Origin: Nitrospirota bacterium
GTDB lineage: Bacteria > Nitrospirota > Nitrospiria > Nitrospirales > Nitrospiraceae
Length of the DNA stretch: 44,017 nucleotides
NCBI GenBank assembly: GCA_005877775.1
Contig: VBOJ01000017.1
Location: 1 to 44,017 of the forward strand
Reading direction: 5' to 3'
The position numbers and the translations under genes are program-made. Shown here one piece after another: positions 43,051 through 44,017 of the stretch (the stretch's first letter is position 1; each line of letters begins with the position of its first letter). The notes below the pieces were generated by a model. That model saw only the letters and a program-made list of their open reading frames with translations. It was not told where the DNA came from and ran no database searches.

Positions 43051-43117
43051 CAGTTGTGAGTTGTGAGTTTTGAGTTCTTAGTCGCTCAAACTCAACACTC
43101 ATCACTCATACCTCATC
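43051..43117. repeat. Inverted short-word array (gatgagt / gttgtgag type) between clpX and the response regulator
   Basis: Left arm cagttgtgagttgtgagttt, tgagttcttag. Right arm ctcaaactcaacactcatca, ctcatacctcatca. It spans the whole gap. The clpX TGA is the first part of one word (tgatgagg), and the response regulator start lies in the same kind of word (gatgagtatg). Confidence 0.75.
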
Positions 43118-44017
43118 ACTGGACTATTTGCGGCTCCCCCGTGCCGTTGATCACCTCATCCGTGATCATGATCGCCTTGACGCCTTCCAGCGCCGGTACT
43201 TCGTACATGAGGTCCAGCATCACGTCTTCGAGGATTGAGCGAAGCGCGCGTGCCCCCGTCTTCATCGAGGCGGCCCGGTGCGCGACGGCCTTGACCGCGG
43301 CTTCCGTGAATTGAAGCTCCACATGCTCCAGCTCGAACAGCGCCTGGTACTGCTTGAGCAGCGCGTTCCTGGGTTCGGTCAGCACGCGCACCAGCGCCGC
43401 CTCGTCGAGATCGGTGAGCGTCGTCAGCACTGGAAACCGGCCGATGAATTCCGGAATCAGCCCGTACTTCAAGAGGTCCTCCGGCTGCGCGCGCGCCAAC
43501 AGCCCGCCGGGACCCAGGGCCTCGCGCGCCGTGGCTCCGGCGCCGAATCCCATGCGCCGGTACGTGGTACGTTGGCTGACGATCTGTTCCAGCCCTACGA
43601 ACGCGCCGCCGCAGATGAACAGGATATTCGTGGTATCCACCCGGATGTATTCCTGCTCCGGGTGCTTGCGGCCGCCTTTGGGAGGCACGTTGCAGATCGT
43701 GCCTTCGACCAGCTTGAGCAGGGCCTGCTGGACTCCCTCGCCCGACACATCGCGGGTGATCGAGGCGCTCTCGGACTTGCGGCTGATCTTGTCGATCTCG
43801 TCAATGTATATAATCCCGGTCTCCGCCTGCTTGACGTCGAAATCCGAGGTTTGGAGCAGTTTCAGCACGACGTTCTCGACGTCTTCCCCGACGTAGCCGG
43901 CCTCGGTCAGGGTAGTGGCATCAGCGATCGCGAAGGGAACGTGCAGGATCTTGGCGAGGGTCTGCGAGAGGAGGGTTTTGCCGGTGCCGGTTGACCCGAT
44001 CATCATGATGTTGCCCT
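43116..44017 (-). CDS. clpX: ATP-dependent Clp protease ATP-binding subunit ClpX (5' end outside window)
   Basis: AAA+ unfoldase that feeds ClpP. The window begins just before Walker A (IGSTGTGKT; often GPTGSGKT). Walker B is [10 protein letters not shown], the pore loop GYVGED, sensor and arginine-finger regions PEFIGRFPV and GARALRSI. The ClpP-docking loop reads MGFGA, where IGF is usual. The N-terminal zinc-binding domain is outside. The stop codon lies within the adjacent word array. clpP would be expected upstream, beyond the edge. Confidence 0.95.
   Translation of the reverse strand, partial: GNIMMIGSTGTGKTLLSQTLAKILHVPFAIADATTLTEAGYVGEDVENVVLKLLQTSDFDVKQAETGIIYIDEIDKISRKSESASITRDVSGEGVQQALLKLVEGTICNVPPKGGRKHPEQEYIRVDTTNILFICGGAFVGLEQIVSQRTTYRRMGFGAGATAREALGPGGLLARAQPEDLLKYGLIPEFIGRFPVLTTLTDLDEAALVRVLTEPRNALLKQYQALFELEHVELQFTEAAVKAVAHRAASMKTGARALRSILEDVMLDLMYEVPALEGVKAIMITDEVINGTGEPQIVQ

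Overview
The window looks like chromosomal DNA of a Nitrospira-type bacterium (phylum Nitrospirota). This assignment is an inference from the protein styles I recognise, a moderately high GC content and operon orders such as rplU-rpmA-obgE-proB-nadD-rsfS and gap-pgk-tpiA-secG. No rRNA, tRNA, phage or CRISPR is visible. Almost all genes are housekeeping or envelope genes. The unusual content lies in the intergenic spaces.

Layout. 1-1551: 5' part of thiC (minus strand) behind a TPP riboswitch with a terminator. 1640-8325: nadA, ileS-lspA, uppP (minus) and a lipoprotein with a helix-hairpin-helix tail. 8415-13149: a MacA-type adaptor, a MacB-type ATPase and two tandem MacB-type permeases whose 3' ends are almost identical. 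13493-15430 (minus): fmdB-like zinc ribbon, an excisionase-type HTH gene with mraZ, and a RusA-like resolvase. 15530-17723: comF and a LolD-type ATPase between two near-identical 129-bp inverted copies of an intergenic repeat. 17805-21755: class 1A dihydroorotate dehydrogenase, a small LuxR-type regulator and a YbbP-like permease. 21909-28691 (minus): rplU-rpmA-obgE-proB-nadD-rsfS-lapAB fusion-bioB. 28946-29860: ilvE. 30029-33524 (minus): gap-pgk-tpiA-secG. 33810-36236: mutS2. 36582-37788: an unknown membrane protein pair. 37966-41629: CHASE2 adenylate cyclase, SH3 protein and M48 lipoprotein protease. 41671-43050 (minus): response regulator fused to DUF4388-like and GTPase-like domains. 43116-44017 (minus): 3' part of clpX.

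The best candidate for something undescribed is a modular intergenic repeat system. It has three parts. (a) Seven hairpins share the core ACCC[A/G]TTGC / GCAA[T/C]GGGT, and the variable base always co-varies across the stem. (b) There are arrays of the 9-mer GCGTCT(N)T(Y), usually in head-to-head arms. (c) There are degenerate short-word arrays, each locus using its own word (gttaac, aggtta, gccatcagc, gtgaggc, gatgagt and others), commonly with a complementary arm nearby. These modules abut, and sometimes supply, start and stop codons of genes on both sides. They form a 129-bp inverted pair around comF and an ABC ATPase, and sit inside a 269-bp MITE-like insertion between rplU and rpmA. No gene in the window obviously mobilises them; mechanism and function are unknown.

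Most start sites were checked by hand against Shine-Dalgarno sequences. Several genes (ilvE, nadD, ileS, the response regulator) lack one, partly because a repeat occupies that position.
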